Shown here: piece after piece, positions 5,521 through 5,676 of the stretch
Layout: every line of letters begins with the position of its first letter
How positions within the stretch are numbered: position 1 is the stretch's first letter
Program-made: the position numbers and the translations under genes
Notes under the pieces: generated by a model
What the model saw: the letters and a program-made list of their open reading frames with translations, nothing else
Told to the model about the DNA's origin: nothing
Database searches by the model: none
Source: Pseudorhodobacter antarcticus
GTDB taxonomy: Bacteria > Pseudomonadota > Alphaproteobacteria > Rhodobacterales > Rhodobacteraceae
Assembly: GCA_945861995.1 (NCBI GenBank)
Contig: CAMAWZ010000169.1
Coordinates: 1 to 5,676 of the forward strand
Length of the DNA: 5,676 bases
Direction: 5' to 3'

Positions 5521-5676
5521 TTGAACGCCGCCTTATTGATAAAACTTTGCGCAGGTTCAACGATAGGGGGCGGCAAAGGTCAAGCGGTTTTAGCAAAGAC
5601 ATCCTTGCCCCTAGCGCATTTCATGGCTGATTCGGGGTAGTTTCCCAATTTTGCGGCGCTGCGCGGCGATCCAGCC
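5521..5676 (-). other. Region upstream of yidC; possible 3' end of a neighbouring minus-strand gene
   Basis: This 156-base edge holds the yidC leader. All three minus-strand frames are open at the window edge: one runs 21 codons to a TAG at 5611-5613 (ending ISHEMR), one about 31 codons to a TGA at 5580-5582, and one about 17 codons to a TGA nearer the edge. None gives a peptide I recognise. In related bacteria rpmH, rnpA and yidD lie upstream of yidC, so the end of such a gene is plausible but not shown. I see no convincing terminator hairpin, so upstream transcription may read into yidC. Confidence 0.3.
5531..5534 (-). promoter_or_regulatory. Shine-Dalgarno for yidC
   Basis: Minus-strand AAGG lies 10 bases before the yidC ATG at 5520, within AATAAGGCGGCG. 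It is the only Shine-Dalgarno-like motif near this start and agrees with the start chosen from the protein's N-terminus. Confidence 0.5.

Noticed and set aside
5532..5560. A TTGAAC / AATAAG pair with 17-base spacing on the minus strand, resembling a sigma70 promoter for yidC.
   Set aside because: The -10 box matches only four of six bases and overlaps the Shine-Dalgarno. Transcription would start within a few bases of the ATG and lose the ribosome binding site.
1..5676. Search for CRISPR, tRNA/rRNA, insertion sequences, phage or defence genes.
   Set aside because: No spaced direct repeats, tRNA-like folds, terminal inverted repeats or transposase-like frames are visible; the space is filled by the genes listed.

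Overview
The window reads as chromosomal housekeeping DNA from an alphaproteobacterium, most likely of the order Rhodobacterales (Roseobacter/Rhodobacter group). This rests on moderately high G+C, alphaproteobacterial-style YidC and ArgB proteins, and the gene order yidC - MOSC protein - engB - argB, which I recall from that group. No genus can be assigned from the sequence alone.

Layout. Almost all of the window is one tightly packed run of six genes on the minus strand, read from right to left: yidC (membrane protein insertase), a MOSC-domain protein, engB/yihA (ribosome-assembly GTPase), argB (N-acetylglutamate kinase), an uncharacterised Fe-S protein, and a SixA-like histidine phosphatase. 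Three of the five junctions are 4-base ATGA overlaps; the other two gaps are 2 and 18 bases. No terminator or obvious promoter lies inside the run, so it is best read as one transcription unit with translational coupling. At the left edge, the last 42 codons of a TerC-family membrane protein run on the plus strand and converge on the phosphatase gene. The 44-base gap between them holds a strong plus-strand intrinsic terminator. The right edge (5521-5676) is upstream of yidC and holds its ribosome binding site and perhaps the very end of another gene.

Function. The genes do not form one pathway. yidC and engB serve protein insertion and 50S ribosome assembly, and argB is the second step of arginine synthesis. 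The MOSC protein, the Fe-S protein and the phosphatase are accessory enzymes with unknown or loosely known substrates. The most interesting gene is the Fe-S protein at 676-1311. Its middle part resembles, by eye, the MMACHC (CblC)/QueG cobalamin-binding superfamily, and its C-terminus is a Cys-rich ferredoxin-like module.

I see no mobile element, CRISPR array, tRNA, rRNA, phage gene or defence system. The window looks like an ordinary core-genome region rather than a new system.
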